A stretch of 64,000 nt of DNA from Doryteuthis pealeii (GCA_023376005.1 CM042157.1:54088512-54152511); one strand, 5' to 3'; positions 11,745 to 22,375 are shown, counted from the stretch's first letter. Translations and numbers: made by a program. Notes: generated from the sequence alone by a model not told the origin.

Positions 11745-12075
11745 TATGCACAAACCGGAATCTGTCTTAGAGAATGACATGTATAAAATTCTCTGAGATT
11801 TTGAAAGAAAACTAAAAAGAGACAAATACTTGGACTTTGCCATAGAACGGAAAAAAACTGTGGGTGAAAATTTATACCAATTGTAGCTGATGTCCTTGGA
11901 ACGGTCCCCAAGGATTTAGAAAAGAGACTGGGGGAATTGGAAATTAGAGGAAGAATGGAGACCATCCAAACAACAACATTGAATACCCAGAAGAATCCTG
12001 GAGATCTGAAGAGACTTGCTTTCACTCAAATTCCAATGAAAGACCACCAGTTTGTGCTGGTGTGAAAAACTCTCA
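11745..12075 (+). pseudogene. LINE reverse-transcriptase C-terminal fragment
   Basis: The plus strand translates to LGTVPKDLEKRLGELEIRG followed by METIQTT, the region C-terminal to the reverse transcriptase domain in many invertebrate non-LTR retrotransposons (typically IGALGTVPKxLEK...LQKxALLGTARILRKVL). A conserved 3' flank follows (GACCACCAGTTTGTGCTGG). Frameshifts and stops interrupt it. The 96-codon open frame on the opposite strand is its antisense shadow. Assignment to LINE is firm; the clade is not resolved. Confidence 0.75.
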
Positions 12076-12084
12076 CAATAATAA

Positions 12085-12245
12085 TACTCCTTATGAGTAG
12101 CATTCTAGCTTATCTTATCAGTGCTCAATCTTCCGTTCTGATCTCCAACTCCTCCAGTCGCCTTTCCAAGTTCTCAGGTACCGTTTCAAGCGCACCAACT
12201 ACTATTATTATCACCGTCACATCATCATCGTCATCATCATCATTT
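12085..12245 (-). pseudogene. Second LINE C-terminal fragment, inverted
   Basis: On the minus strand it reads GALETVPENLERRLEELEIR, homologous to the fragment just upstream but in the opposite orientation. The two form a head-to-head pair. The 69-codon plus-strand frame is the antisense shadow. Confidence 0.65.
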
Positions 12246-12464
12246 GTAACTATAGGGAAAATGTGTAAACTAAATTTACCTGTAACTCTTTATAGAACTT
12301 GATGTAAATTTTATATTAAAAGGCAAAACGTGGAGTTTGCTTTTAAGTTTAACACGAGGCTAGAAGAATGGAAACTCCAGTGTGGATCAAACTCACAAAC
12401 AATGGTCTGCCAGCATAGTATGATAACCATTATTACACTGCACCGGGCATTCAGTCGTGTTTTG

Positions 12465-12700
12465 AAATATGTATTTACCCAACCCCTCCGCTTCGATGCG
12501 ATACAGGGGCAGTTAAAAAAAAATAAACCGCTAAAAACTGATTTGAATTCAATTTTCCTTTTCATAGACTGGTTACCTTACCAATACTAAAGAGCCAAGT
12601 CTCCTCTACTATTTACCCATAGCTGGGAGAATAGATATATTTATGCCTTTCCTAGGGGCATTAGCGCCAAATGAAGCGTAAACAGTCTAGTTCAATTCAA
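12465..12700 (-). repeat. SINE E copy (inverted)
   Basis: It reads TATTTACCCAACCCCTCCG, then TTGAATTCAATTTTCC, TTACCCATAGCTGGGAG and CTTTCCTAGGGGCATTAGCG. These are the reverse complements of the E tail, body and central motif. The 84- and 86-codon frames on both strands are incidental. Confidence 0.75.
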
Positions 12701-12843
12701 TTTATTTCGGCGATAACCGTAACGCTAAACACGTCTTAAAGTAATCCTGAATTTCACCATCCTTAAATTAGTGTTTTAAAAGATTTTAGAATAGACTCTT
12801 TGCTTTTTGTTTCCGTCCGAAACAAAAACAAAAGAATTCGAGG

Positions 12844-13095
12844 GGCCGGGTTAGCTCAGTCGGTAGAGCGTTCGGCTAGAAACCACAAGTTTCCTAGTTC
12901 CATACCGGCCCTCGCCAACTCAGCGTATCAGTAACACAGGGATCTGTGCGGTAAAATGAGGAGCTGATGGTAGGTGTGGCGCACCACTTCAGACGCAAAA
13001 ACAATCTTCTTTGTCTAGCGCTAGTGAAAAGGGGATAGACTCCCTCGCTGATTGGCTGATACCGACTTTAGGCCACCCCGACAACTTTACTTACT
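12844..13095 (+). repeat. SINE A (tRNA-derived), full length
   Basis: The head (GGTTAGCTCAGTCGGTAGAG), B-box (AGTTCCATACC, one change from the 7771 copy) and body match the copy at 7771 with about 6-8% difference by eye. It ends AGGCCACCCCGACAAC. Its similarity to the other full copy suggests fairly recent activity of the family. Confidence 0.85.
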
Positions 13096-13139
13096 TTATT
13101 TGTTACACAAGTGTTTTTCAGTGAACCTCTGATTTTAAA

Positions 13140-13400
13140 GCGGTTACCTTATGTGGTGCAATGGTTAGCAAGTTAGATTAATAGATCATTGTTAGTGAGT
13201 TCGATATTATGCTGGATACTCCATAATTCAGATCTTGTTTCATCGTTGTGTAATGCTTAGCAAGCTAGTCTCGCAGATCCATTACTACTGAATAACGTGT
13301 TCAAACCTCGCTTGATGCCCCATACTTGCGACTTTGTGTCGCATCCTACCCGTGGCGAATGGGTTGGATAGATACCTACTTGAGGTCTTGTGCTAAGCTT
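13140..13400 (+). repeat. Two tandem SINE C heads with an E-like tail
   Basis: A first head at about 13150 (ATGTGGTGCAATGGTTAGCA; degenerate B-box GAGTTCGATATT) is followed at about 13240 by a second (TGTGTAATGCTTAGCAAGCT; B-box GTGTTCAAACC). The sequence then runs into GTGTCGCATCCTACCCGTGG, which matches the tail of family E. It therefore links the C and E families. Confidence 0.6.
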
Positions 13401-13474
13401 TAGTAAATGACTTTGATTTTACAGCATTGTTGAAACTTGTGCCAACGATATGTTTTAACCAGGCTCTGTAAAAA

Positions 13475-13520
13475 AAAAGAGGGCGTGAGTTCGAGTCTCA
13501 CCTACAGCTATCCTTTATCT
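13475..13520 (+). repeat. tRNA-like B-box fragment
   Basis: GGCGTGAGTTCGAGTCTCAC is a strong B-box with flanking pairing (GTGAG and CTCAC) like a T-arm, preceded by poly-A. No A-box is visible, so it is a fragment of a SINE or decayed tRNA. Confidence 0.45.
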
Positions 13521-14030
13521 CCCCCCCACCCCGATACATGGTGTTCTTCTTAGTTTTAGAAATAACGATCCCTGTGCGTTGTGTTCAAAAACTAAATAAA
13601 CAAAACACAAAGTTGTTTTGTTTAATTGTTGAATTGTTCCTTTCATGCCCTTCTTTCAATTGTCTACAACAAGAAGAATACTAGTGTACAAGGACATGTA
13701 CATATTCTTCACCTTGAATTTTTGGGAAAACGCATGTTTTTTAAAAAATTTTGTTTCTATCATTTTTCGTTGAAAAGTTACGGTGTTTTGAAGTTGAAAG
13801 TTTTATCGAAAAATGGTAAAATTTGTGCGTGCGAATTCATCAAAATTGTGGTGTAATCTTTAAAATTAGCTCAAGTATATGTTAATTGTGAATTGAAGAC
13901 AAAATACTCATATGGTTTCCAGAAATGTTCTGATTGTTTGGACTGAAAGGTTTAGCTTTAGCAATATATTTTTATGACTATTTCAATAAAATTTTAGATA
14001 CATAACTCTTTTTTGTACACAAAGAAATCT
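13521..14030. other. No gene recognised
   Basis: The 76-codon frame at 13626-13856 (+) is an ordinary AT-rich open stretch with no motif. Confidence 0.45.
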
Positions 14031-14036
14031 GATAAC

Positions 14037-14100
14037 GCCCAGATCGAACCTAGGGGCCATCGGATTCTGATCCGGTGCGCGAGGTAAAGTAACTCGTGTG
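14037..14100 (-). repeat. tRNA-derived segment (SINE head or tRNA pseudogene)
   Basis: On the minus strand it reads GCACCGGATCAGAATCCGAT, an anticodon-arm-like stem, followed by CCTAGGTTCGATCTGGGCG, a T-arm and B-box. The A-box side is weak and the anticodon loop is one base short, so a functional tRNA is unlikely. Confidence 0.5.
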
Positions 14101-15215
14101 GTCATGGGGGGGGGGGCAGACAGCACCTGCCCCATATCCTATAAGTAACAGGACCGGGTTTATTGTCCGGTACATGAGGGCGCCCAAAAGAGGAATGCCG
14201 ACGGGACTACACATTTTTTGCACTAGCTATTGCATGAGCTTCGGTTTGTGCGTAACTCCTTACGTTAAATATATTTTATATTATATTCACTAGAGTTTAT
14301 CATTTTTTTAAAACATTTGCAAAGTTCAATTCTAATGTCCACGAAACGGCCAAGTTAAGTCCACTCTACTTTCTTTTTTCTTCCTTTCTCTCAATTAGTT
14401 TGTTGTCGTCTTACAACGTCCTTCCAACGAGTAACACGTTACCGTATGTTTGGTGAATACAAAATATTTTCTTTTTTTTGTTGACATCATTAGATTCTGA
14501 GTTTTTTTTTTTTTTTTTTTTTTCGGAAAATAAATAAAAACATTTGTTTTATTTGGTAGAAAACAGACAGGTTTATTAAAAAGTGAACTGCTGAAAAACT
14601 TTGGAACAACAGGTACACCATTGTGGTGTAGAATTCCTCAAATAAATTGATATTCTAGAAGAGGCACGAATGTGTTTTGTTTGATCATATAATTACCTTA
14701 GAATTAACCGGAACAGTAGAATTTGAAGGTAATTTGAATAGTTGAAGAGTGGAACTGAAGACTGAACTTTTTTTTCTCTACGTTTTAGGTTGGAAAAAGA
14801 AACGATTGAATGTTCACAAACATTCGCATTTTACCTTTCACCTGGATGAAGAAAGAGACAAAAGTATTTTATCGATTATTATTTAAAAAGAAATTAGTGA
14901 GAAACATAGCCACTTTATTTAAACACACACACACACACATACATTGATTCAAATGGACTACGGCTAACCAAGACATTTTAAAACTTAAATTCAAACTCTC
15001 AAATAAGTTTGAAGATCAACTCTTCTACACCCCCTTTTTTGTTCCGTGTTTTAAAGATTAAAAAAAAGTTTGTAACTTTTTACCGTTATTTTCATTTATT
15101 TATTTTACTTACGACAAAACAATCTCGCGTGCGTACAAGTTTGTTTTTATTTTGTTTTATTTAATTTTATTACGGCAACTTGCCACATCATAATTAGTAG
15201 TATTACTACACACGC
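14101..15215. other. No gene recognised
   Basis: A poly-G run near 14105-14114 and a poly-T run near 14503-14523. The 65-codon frame at 14096-14293 (+) begins in the poly-G region and has no motif. A GC-richer patch at 14105-14200 vaguely resembles one at 39200-39300. Confidence 0.45.
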
Positions 15216-15218
15216 TAA

Positions 15219-15253
15219 ATTACTATTACTACTACTACTACTACTACTACTAC
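15219..15253. repeat. (CTA)n microsatellite
   Basis: ACT/CTA trinucleotide run. Confidence 0.9.
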
Positions 15254-15759
15254 ATACAACTTAAAAAGTTTTGAAGCTACAATTTCTATTCGTAGTGAGT
15301 ATTTAAAGTTTTTTAAAAATATTATTGTTATTTATTTTAGTTACCTAAATAAGAAAAAAATCCACCTCAATGAAATAGAAATGTTTATTTAGATTAACTA
15401 ATGTTTTTTTTTTTACAATTTTATGTTAGAAGTTTTCTTTTTGTTTACTAGGTAAACTTTACCTTTTAAAAACTTTTTTGGTATTTAAGTTGTTGACCGA
15501 GACGCACTTAGTAGTTGCTTGGTATTTTAGTATTAATTATCAGTGACTTCTTTTTTTTCTTCTTTTTATTGTTTTATTTCCCCGATTTTTCTTTGGTCTG
15601 CTGGTAAAATTATCCTTGTAATAATGAAATCATAAATTATTTACCAGTAATCAGTAATATTTAATTTTATATTCTTTCTTTCTTTCACTCCTGTTCTTAA
15701 AACTTCTTTGCTAATATATAAAAACACGCTCAAGAGAGTTATTTACTAAGCTTAGCTTA

Positions 15760-15962
15760 GATGCAACTCAAGGCCAGAAGTATGGGACACTCGGTGAGAA
15801 TCGAACTCAGTGATCTACTAACAACTCGTGTTTAGAGAAGTTAAGTAGTAGTGATTTACTTAGATTAGCTTTTGTAGCACAAGGCCAAAAGTATGAAGCA
15901 CCCGGTGGGAATCGAACTCACTAATCTTGTTTGCTAACAACCATTATACCACGTGAAGCGCC
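15760..15962 (-). repeat. Two inverted SINE C copies in tandem
   Basis: Two segments (about 15760-15830 and 15868-15962) each contain the reverse complement of the C B-box (GAATCGAACTCA) and body (CCAGAAGTATGGGACAC; CCAAAAGTATGAAGCAC). The second also has the complete inverted A-box (AACCATTATACCACGTG). Confidence 0.7.
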
Positions 15963-16965
15963 GAAAATCACACTAAAGATATAAATATCGCTGGAAAGGG
16001 AAAGTATATTTTATTTTCATGCTTTTCTCATTAACTGTTTACGATATGGTGACCACGTGATAATAACAATTCTTTTCTTAATCATGACTAAGTACAATTA
16101 TTGCAATTGTTGGTCGTTGGTTTTGCGGTTTACTTTAATAAATAAAAAAATACTTGAAAAATTTTTTTTTTAAAGAAAAAAAATATAGAAAAATATGAAA
16201 GCTCGAAGAATTTTTTTTTCTTTCTAATTTTCTAATTTTCATTTTTTATTTATTCATAACAATCGCTGGATCTAAAGTTTTTTTTATCAAACAATGGAAC
16301 TCTAAAAAGAAAAGAAAGAAAAAAACAAACTTTTTTTTTACATAGTAATAGTTCGGAACACACACACAGACGACGTTTCCTTTTATTTTTCTAACGGCTA
16401 AAACAAACCACCTGGTGCTCTAAACTGGCACGGAGCGGGGGAGGGAGTAAAGACAAACAAAAATACCCCCACAAAAATAACATTTCTATCTTTCTTTCTA
16501 TTATAATTTTTTCTGTTTGTAAGGTTGACGAGGATTCTCGCTTTTTTATGTACTTTTAAACAGGTAGGTCGTCATTGTAAGTTTTCCAATAAATGACGAA
16601 AATTTAAACACTCTTAGTTAAACGTAAAAAAATTAATTAGTTTAGATTAATTTTTGAAGTTGCTAAATTTTAAAAACTTAATTTTTTTTTTATATATCTG
16701 ACCACTAGAAATAAAACTTTAAAAGTTCGGCTTCCATTACTTTTTCTTTTCTTTTTCTTACACTTAAGATTTTTTTAAACTTTAGAATTAACCAAAAGTA
16801 ACAATTGCAAAAGAAAGAAAGAAACTTGGCTGTGTTTTTGTGGCAACTAAATGATTTAATTCAAATTTCTCAATTCAACACTTCAGTTATTACAACTTTG
16901 AGCGATTTATTTTCCAAATTTAAACTTTTCCCAAACAGCGTTTGCATGCCATTAGAGTTAGAAAA
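15963..16965. other. AT-rich stretch, no gene recognised
   Basis: Many poly-T and poly-A tracts. The 98-codon frame starting at 16805 runs into the palindrome that follows and has no family resemblance. Confidence 0.5.
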
Positions 16966-16969
16966 AAAG

Positions 16970-17034
16970 TTTTGGTGCTTGGATAGAAAAGTTGGTGTAA
17001 ACTTTAAACCAACTTTTCTATCCAAGCACCAAAA
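16970..17034. repeat. Perfect 27 bp inverted repeat (hairpin)
   Basis: The arm at 16970-16996 (TTTTGGTGCTTGGATAGAAA...) is exactly complementary to 17008-17034, with an 11-nt spacer. The transcript would form a strong stem-loop. Confidence 0.95.
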
Positions 17035-17054
17035 CTTGTTATTAATAACAAGTT
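17033..17054. repeat. Perfect 22 bp palindrome
   Basis: AACTTGTTATT followed immediately by its reverse complement AATAACAAGTT. It overlaps the end of the hairpin at 16970-17034 by two bases. Confidence 0.95.
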
Positions 17055-17105
17055 CGAGTCACATTGGTTGCTCCATGTATACGGCCTTGTGTCACAACTA
17101 AGCAA
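17054..17105 (+). repeat. SINE C 3' fragment
   Basis: B-box-like GTTCGAGTCACATTGGTTG, then TTGTGTCACAACTAAGCAAA, which matches the body of the C copy at 5758. The A-box half is missing where the palindromes begin. Confidence 0.6.
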
Positions 17106-17856
17106 AAAGATAATTTCCATTATTTCTGCGGAAATGTACAAAAATTACTTGCATTCATTGTCCCGATAAAATTAAGTTTTAAGTCCCCTAAATTATATAT
17201 CGGCTATATAAAAATTTGGGATTTAAAATAAATAATAAAAAATATCAAAATTAATAAATAAAAAAATCTGATTTTAATTTATTTTATATGGAAGAAAATT
17301 AAGTTTGAAGTCTTCAATATCGGTTGGAGGATGAAAGACTAAGGAAATATGGTTGATGGGTGAATTCTTCAAATTGAAGACGTACGTTTGGGATTTAATT
17401 ATTAAATAAAAAATTTGAGATTTATAATAAATATATAGATAATAAGAAACAAAAGTAATAATATAGATAGATATAAAAATAGATTATAAAAAACGAAAAT
17501 TTGGAATTTCTTTCTTTTTATTTTATTTAACAAAATTAAGTTTTAGGTTCCCCAAATTATCGGCAATAAAATAAGTCATCAACTTTATTGTTATGGGAGG
17601 AAATACTAAAGAAATAGGGTTGATGGGAAAATTCTAGCGAGTTGAAGGTGTACTTTTGGAATTTGATTATCCAGTAAAAATTGAATAGGATATAATATTG
17701 AAATAAGTAAAATGAAATAAATAATAAAAATGAATAGATAATAAAGAATAAAAAATTGGGATTTAAAATTAAAGACGTAACTTTGGGATTTAATTCATAA
17801 AAAAAATGAAGCAAATAACTGTAACTTATTCTTATGCGAGTAAACCTATGTATTGC
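17106..17856. other. AT-rich stretch with loosely repeated motifs
   Basis: About 30-70 bp motifs recur (for example TTGGGATTTAA, and TTAAGTTTTA with CCCC and AAATTAT), suggesting an old degenerate tandem array. The 125-codon minus-strand frame at 17557-17934 reads this and the adjoining (TA)n run; it is isoleucine/tyrosine/phenylalanine-rich and not credible. Confidence 0.45.
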
Positions 17857-17882
17857 ATATATATATATATATATATATATAT
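17857..17882. repeat. (TA)n microsatellite
   Basis: Simple AT run. Confidence 0.9.
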
Positions 17883-17954
17883 CATCATGTTGCGCTGTTA
17901 GCACGGATACCCTTGACAATCTCTCTCCATCCACATATCACCCAAACCATCCGA

Positions 17955-18100
17955 GTAAGACGGACAAGACACGCGGGACACTGCTGGAGAAGCAAGGACG
18001 AACTCATAAGCGACATCCTCCTGTGGAAGTTAGCACATGGGCACGCTAGTGTGCGTCGACCAACAAACGTACATTGACCAGTTCTGTGCAGATACAGGAT
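17955..18100 (+). pseudogene. LINE (YADD-type family) C-terminal fragment
   Basis: The plus strand encodes RTRHAGHCWRSKDELISDIL followed by LWKLAHGHASVRRPT, the conserved C-terminal segment of the LINE whose fuller copy is at 37190-38340. It ends just before the next (TA)n run and is 5' truncated. Overlapping 71- and 74-codon frames read this piece. Confidence 0.75.
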
Positions 18101-18143
18101 ATATATATATATAGCAATCAGTAAATAGGATATATATATATAT

Positions 18144-18207
18144 TAGCAATCCTTGAACGTGACTATATATATATATATATATATATAGTCATGTTCAAGG
18201 ATTGCTA
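18144..18207. repeat. TA-centred inverted repeat (hairpin)
   Basis: The arm TAGCAATCCTTGAACGTGAC is complementary, with one mismatch, to 18188-18207. The centre is an AT run that also pairs, so the whole 64 bp is almost a perfect palindrome. Confidence 0.93.
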
Positions 18208-18218
18208 AGGGAGATCAT

Positions 18219-18500
18219 AATTTTTTTTTAATTTCTTGATTTTAAAACAATTACCAAAAATCAGGGAATTGTCCAATTTTAATGAACTTTTCACCAGATT
18301 ATTTTCCGATGACTTAATTTTATAATGATTAAGCTAATTGTTATGAAATTTTATTTTATTAAAGAAACTTGAAAAAATTTTTTTTTTATCAAGTCAGAAT
18401 GTGTGCGTGTGTGGGTGGGGTGGCGATTGACCATTTGAAGAAAAAAATTCCCGGTCCCTAATTTTTACATTTTTTGAAAGATCATATCCTGAAGAATATA
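18219..18500 (+). mobile_element. Family H element copy
   Basis: It contains AATTACCAAAAATCAGGGAA and TGTCCAATTTTAATGAAC, and later TCCCGGTCCCTAATTTTTAC. All recur, partly inverted, in the element at 27585-27900. No coding capacity. Confidence 0.6.
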
Positions 18501-19138
18501 TATATTAAAAAAAAAAAATATATATATATATATATAAATTCAATATCCTAAAAAGTGATTTTAAAATTTAAAAGTTATTTTCTTAAAACTCAAAAGATAA
18601 ATAATGTAGCATGTTTTTTTTTTTGTAGTATTAAAAAAAATATTTTATCTAAGTTAAAAAAAATTATTTCATTAAATTGAGTTTTTTACTACCTTAAAAA
18701 TATCAAGGTCAATTTTACATAACATCTGTGACTAACTTGAAAATTTAACAAGAGATAGCCCTTAAATTTATCTTTGAAAAAATCCAAGTTAAAAAATATG
18801 GCATGATATGCTGCATATTTTCAGAGATTTTTTAAGATTTAAAAAAATCGTCAATTTTTAACTATGGATGACAAAACAGTCTGAATGCTCTCCCAGTCTA
18901 AATAAATATGTCAGTCGCAATAGAGAAAAGTCTTTTTGGCTACACTTCCAAGAAAAATATTTTTTAAGATATTGGATAGAAATTCCAATGTTTATCTTTT
19001 ACTTCGAAATACCCGGATTTGAAAACATACGAGATTGTAAAAAATAGAGCTTTTAAGGCCACCATAATATTTCACTATAAATTTCAATGTAAGGGTGATA
19101 ACTCCTTATTTATTTTACAGGATTTATGTCCCTTGTAA

Positions 19139-19170
<32 letters not shown>

Positions 19171-19555
19171 TATTAACATCCTTCTGTCTGCTAAAGACTG
19201 GTGTAGTGTACAACATTTTTTTTCTTAATCTGCATCTACGTGAGTGGCTGAGCAGGTCAATTTTTGAATGGTAGTCTCAGGTGCAGTGTAGGGGGTGGGC
19301 TTGATCTTAGTTCATTTGAAAAAACAACATTTTTACATTTCTAGAAAGATCAAACAAAAAATCAGCACATAATTGTGAGATTTTTATTTGAGCAATATAC
19401 TAAAAATCTGGAGAATAATGCAATTTCCAGTCCAATTGGCAGATGAACGTCATTTTTTTTTAATCATTCAAATTCTTGATAACTATGAAATATTAATTAG
19501 AATCTGTTACACCTTCCTAAAAAGAAGCATCAGTATCATTATGAATTATTGTTAA
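18501..19555. other. AT-rich stretch with a (TA)n run and an H-like fragment
   Basis: No gene seen. (TA)n at about 19145-19171. A segment at about 19230-19350 (TTTACATTTCTAGAAAGATC; GGGGGTGGGCTTGATC) resembles part of family H. The rest is poly-A/poly-T-rich. Confidence 0.5.
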
Positions 19556-19559
19556 AGCA

Positions 19560-19820
19560 TGCTTAGTGTAACAATTATTTTGTGGGAAATGGAATCACTG
19601 ACTGGAGTTCAACTCCTGGATGAGGCTGTTTGCATTTCATTTTGTGCTAATGCTTTTGAAAAAAGCATGAATTCATCTCTTGAGTTCTTTAGCCTTGGTT
19701 GGGCAACCAGTCTAGGAGAAGGAAAACTCTAAATACAAACAATCTGTACTCTGCTTAAAAATTGAGCTTGTATTAGATCCTGTTTATGGTGGAACGGTTG
19801 GGCCAATATATTGGTGAATA
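19560..19820 (+). repeat. SINE E copy
   Basis: Head TTATTTTGTGGGAAATGGAA, B-box GAGTTCAACTCCTGG, body CCTTGGTTGGGCAACCAGTC, then AATTGAGCTTGTATTAGATCC. The central motif is shortened. Confidence 0.75.
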
Positions 19821-20034
19821 AATCAATTTTCTAATAAATAAATTGAGCAATTTATCTAAAATTCTCATGTTTATCTAACTACAAAATGTCCCATTATTTT
19901 TATTTGAGCTATGCACTAAAAAAACAAACTTGGAGAATAAAGCAATTTCCAGTCCAATTAGCAACTTAACTTTTTTCAATCATTCAAATTCTTGATATAA
20001 CAGAGATAACTATGAAATGCTAATGAGAATTTTC

Positions 20035-20530
20035 CAAAATACTGCCCTGTTGGTGAAGCTCAGAATACACTGATTGCATACCATGTAAAGATGTAAGTCC
20101 TGGGTATGACAATAAACTGCATCTGATGGTGAGGTTTCAGTTTTGAAGCTCTGGGGAGTATAGAGTACACTTTCATTGCTATTCTCAGGCCTACTCTGAC
20201 TCGGAGTGATAGTACCTGTTAGGATTTCATCTATAGTTCAAATAGAGGTTTGAAAATTGTTAATATTGGATAGAATACTTGATACTATACGCTTGTCAAT
20301 TATTTGTTTTAAGAATAGTTGATTGAAGCTATAATTGTTTAATAAGGATTATTAATATTAGTTACTTGAAACCTTATAACAGAGTGGTAGTTAGTACTTG
20401 TTAGGGTAGGTCAAATAGATCTGTTTAAAAAAAACCCAAAAATGTGAATATGTACATTGAATGGAATTCCCTAACCTCTAGGCATAAAATAACCTTATAC
20501 AAGTTGACATGCCATTGAAATCAATCAATC
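20035..20530 (+). repeat. Repeat D copy
   Basis: It begins ACTGCCCTGTTGGTGAAGC, has the core AAACTGCATCTGATGGTGAG and ends GACATGCCATTGAAATCAAT. An internal deletion or rearrangement is visible near 20390-20440, where the GTGGTAGTT... motif appears twice. Confidence 0.75.
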
Positions 20531-20724
20531 TTTTCTTAATCAAATTGTTAGTATCATTATGTACTATTGTTATACAGGTTGTGTAGTAATAAATATATAT
20601 CTATTTATATTTGCTGAACTAAGAAAATAAATGTTTATTTGGACAATAAAATTAACCAATTTCTCCATGAAATTTATTCTGTGTTGATATAGACTGAATC
20701 AATGTCCAAATTGCTGTATGTACT

Positions 20725-21000
20725 TACCCAACCCTTCCACATAAACCGGATGTGATAGGGTCAATTTTTAAGTGGAGTTTAGCAGGTTTGAATTCAGTGT
20801 TTTCCTTCTTCTAATTCAGTCACTATACCAAGGCTAAAGAGCCCAGTTTGCCTTAATATTTACCCATAAAAAGAGGGAAAATAGTTGGTGCATACCTTTC
20901 CCAAGGGTATTGATGCTATGTGAAATGCAAACAGCCTTTTTTAGGATTTGAACTCTGGTCACTGTGTCCATTTCCTACGAAGATAACCATCACACCACCA
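20725..21000 (-). repeat. SINE E copy (inverted), near full length
   Basis: The sequence TACCCAACCCTTCCACATAA through TTTACCCATAAAAAGAGG, CCTTTCCCAAGGGTATTG and AGGATTTGAACTCTGG (inverted B-box) covers tail to head of family E. Confidence 0.75.
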
Positions 21001-21334
21001 ATGCCTCAAATTACTAAGCAAATTGTTATAAGCAAATTTGCCAACACCTGTGACATATAAGTTATATGATATATAAAATCTATTAGCATAGTTTGTTGCA
21101 GAAACAGAAACTTCCTCATTCCTAATATCTATGCACTTCCTTGATAAATCTTTTTTCAAATATCATTATTTAAAACTTTTGTCCCAAGTCAAGAATTAAA
21201 AAAACAAAAACAAAGAAAAATAATTCACTTTGTGGTTAGAATCACAATTAAGAACTAGTAGGGATACTTGGTATTGTTTGGGATTGAGTAGTGATGAGAA
21301 ATAAAATGCTTTCATGAAATAATTCTGATATATA

Positions 21335-21851
21335 CTAGGGTGAGTCAAAAGTTTTGCAAAAAGGGAGGCGCAGTTGATCATAGTACAGTAACCAGATGGT
21401 TCAAGAAATTTTGTTTGAGTTGCAAGAACCTAGACAATGTAAGGTAGACCTAAAACTATGGATTCTGAGGTCATGCTTCAAGCCATAGAGCCAAATTTGG
21501 TTGAATAACTCTCAAGCTAGGCATCGCAGAGTTTAGTGTGGTTCATCACCTTCACAACCTCATTAAAAGTATATGGAAGTAGCTAATGTATTGGACTGTG
21601 ACATCGTAGTAAACAAGTTTGAACTAAAGTCGCGCTATTATTTTCACTATCAGACAAATACCTTAGGCAAGGTATGAATCTCTCACCCCCACCTCCAGCC
21701 ATGGGTTAAATAGTACCACTGCTGAACTTGCAAGGATAGTTTTGGTATTCACCTACAAAGATTGATATGTCATTAAGCAAAGAAACCAAAAACTTCTGGA
21801 GCTGCTAAATTTTTTCTCACAAAATATTGCAAAACTTTTCGCTCACCTTAG
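21335..21851 (+). mobile_element. Mariner remnant with terminal inverted repeats, SINE B inside
   Basis: The left end CTAGGGTGAGTCAAAAGTTT and the right end (reverse complement CTAAGGTGAGCGAAAAGTTT) match at about 23 of 26 positions, each flanked by TA. The plus strand encodes GRPKTMDSEVMLQAIEPN, which resembles the N-terminal (helix-turn-helix linker) region of mariner transposases, followed by stops. The catalytic domain is absent. A SINE B occupies 21585-21785. Confidence 0.75.
21585..21785 (+). repeat. SINE B nested in the mariner remnant
   Basis: Head AGCTAATGTATTGGACTGTG, weak B-box AAGTTTGAACTAAAGTCG, central motif TTAGGCAAGGTATGAATC and CATGGGTTAAATAGTACC, tail TGATATGTCATTAAGCAAAG. 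Confidence 0.75.
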
Positions 21852-21869
21852 TATTTTAACCAGATTTTT

Positions 21870-22275
21870 TAAAGGTGACATAATTATGAACATGATATAA
21901 ATCAGTGCTGGACTTATAAGCTATAACTGAGGGCCACAAACCCTCAGAGGTCTTATTTCAAAAAATATATTTTTGTTTTGTCCTTAGTTTTTATTCCTTA
22001 ACTAATTCTTCAAAAATTATATACATTATTTTTTTCCTTCTCATTTTTAGAGAAAGGTCTCAAATTTCATATTGCTTAAGGCATCAGCAGGTGAAATTCC
22101 ATCACTGATACACAACAAAAAAAGTTTTAAAAATAAATAGAAATTATGATTAGTTTCTGAAAGTTTCTTTGTAAATATTGTTCTTACATATTTCATATTA
22201 GAGTCATATTTCATCCAACATAGAGGAGGAGTTTGTCGTGTAATGGTTATCATTGTAGCAAGCGTCAGTATTATC
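21870..22275. other. No gene recognised
   Basis: AT-rich. The 80-codon minus-strand frame at 22047-22289 has no motif. A SINE-like fragment (GTCGTGTAATGGTTATCATT) lies at about 22233-22252. Confidence 0.45.
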
Positions 22276-22279
22276 ATGT

Positions 22280-22375
22280 TAAGGTACACTTAGTGTAGCA
22301 GTTATCATTGTAGGAAATGGAATTGGTGACCCAAATTCAAATCCTGGACAAGGCTGTTTGTGTTTCATTTAGTGA
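22280..22375 (+). repeat. SINE E head fragment
   Basis: TAGTGTAGCAGTTATCATTG, then AAATTCAAATCCTGGACAAG (B-box) and GTTTGTGTTTCATTTAGTG. Truncated before the central motif; a short 3' piece (AGAGTAACCCTGAATTTTAT) may continue at about 22435. Confidence 0.7.

Noticed and set aside
14037..14100. A tRNA gene on the minus strand
   Set aside because: The T-arm and part of an anticodon stem are visible but the D-arm and acceptor stem are not; more likely SINE-derived.
14101..14293. A shared repeat between 14105-14200 and 39200-39300
   Set aside because: Only a few short words match (CACCTGCCCC..TAT, GGTTTATTGTC); too weak to call a family by eye.
17557..17934. 125-codon minus-strand open frame
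   Set aside because: It covers AT-rich degenerate repeats and a TA run; composition is low complexity and no motif is present.
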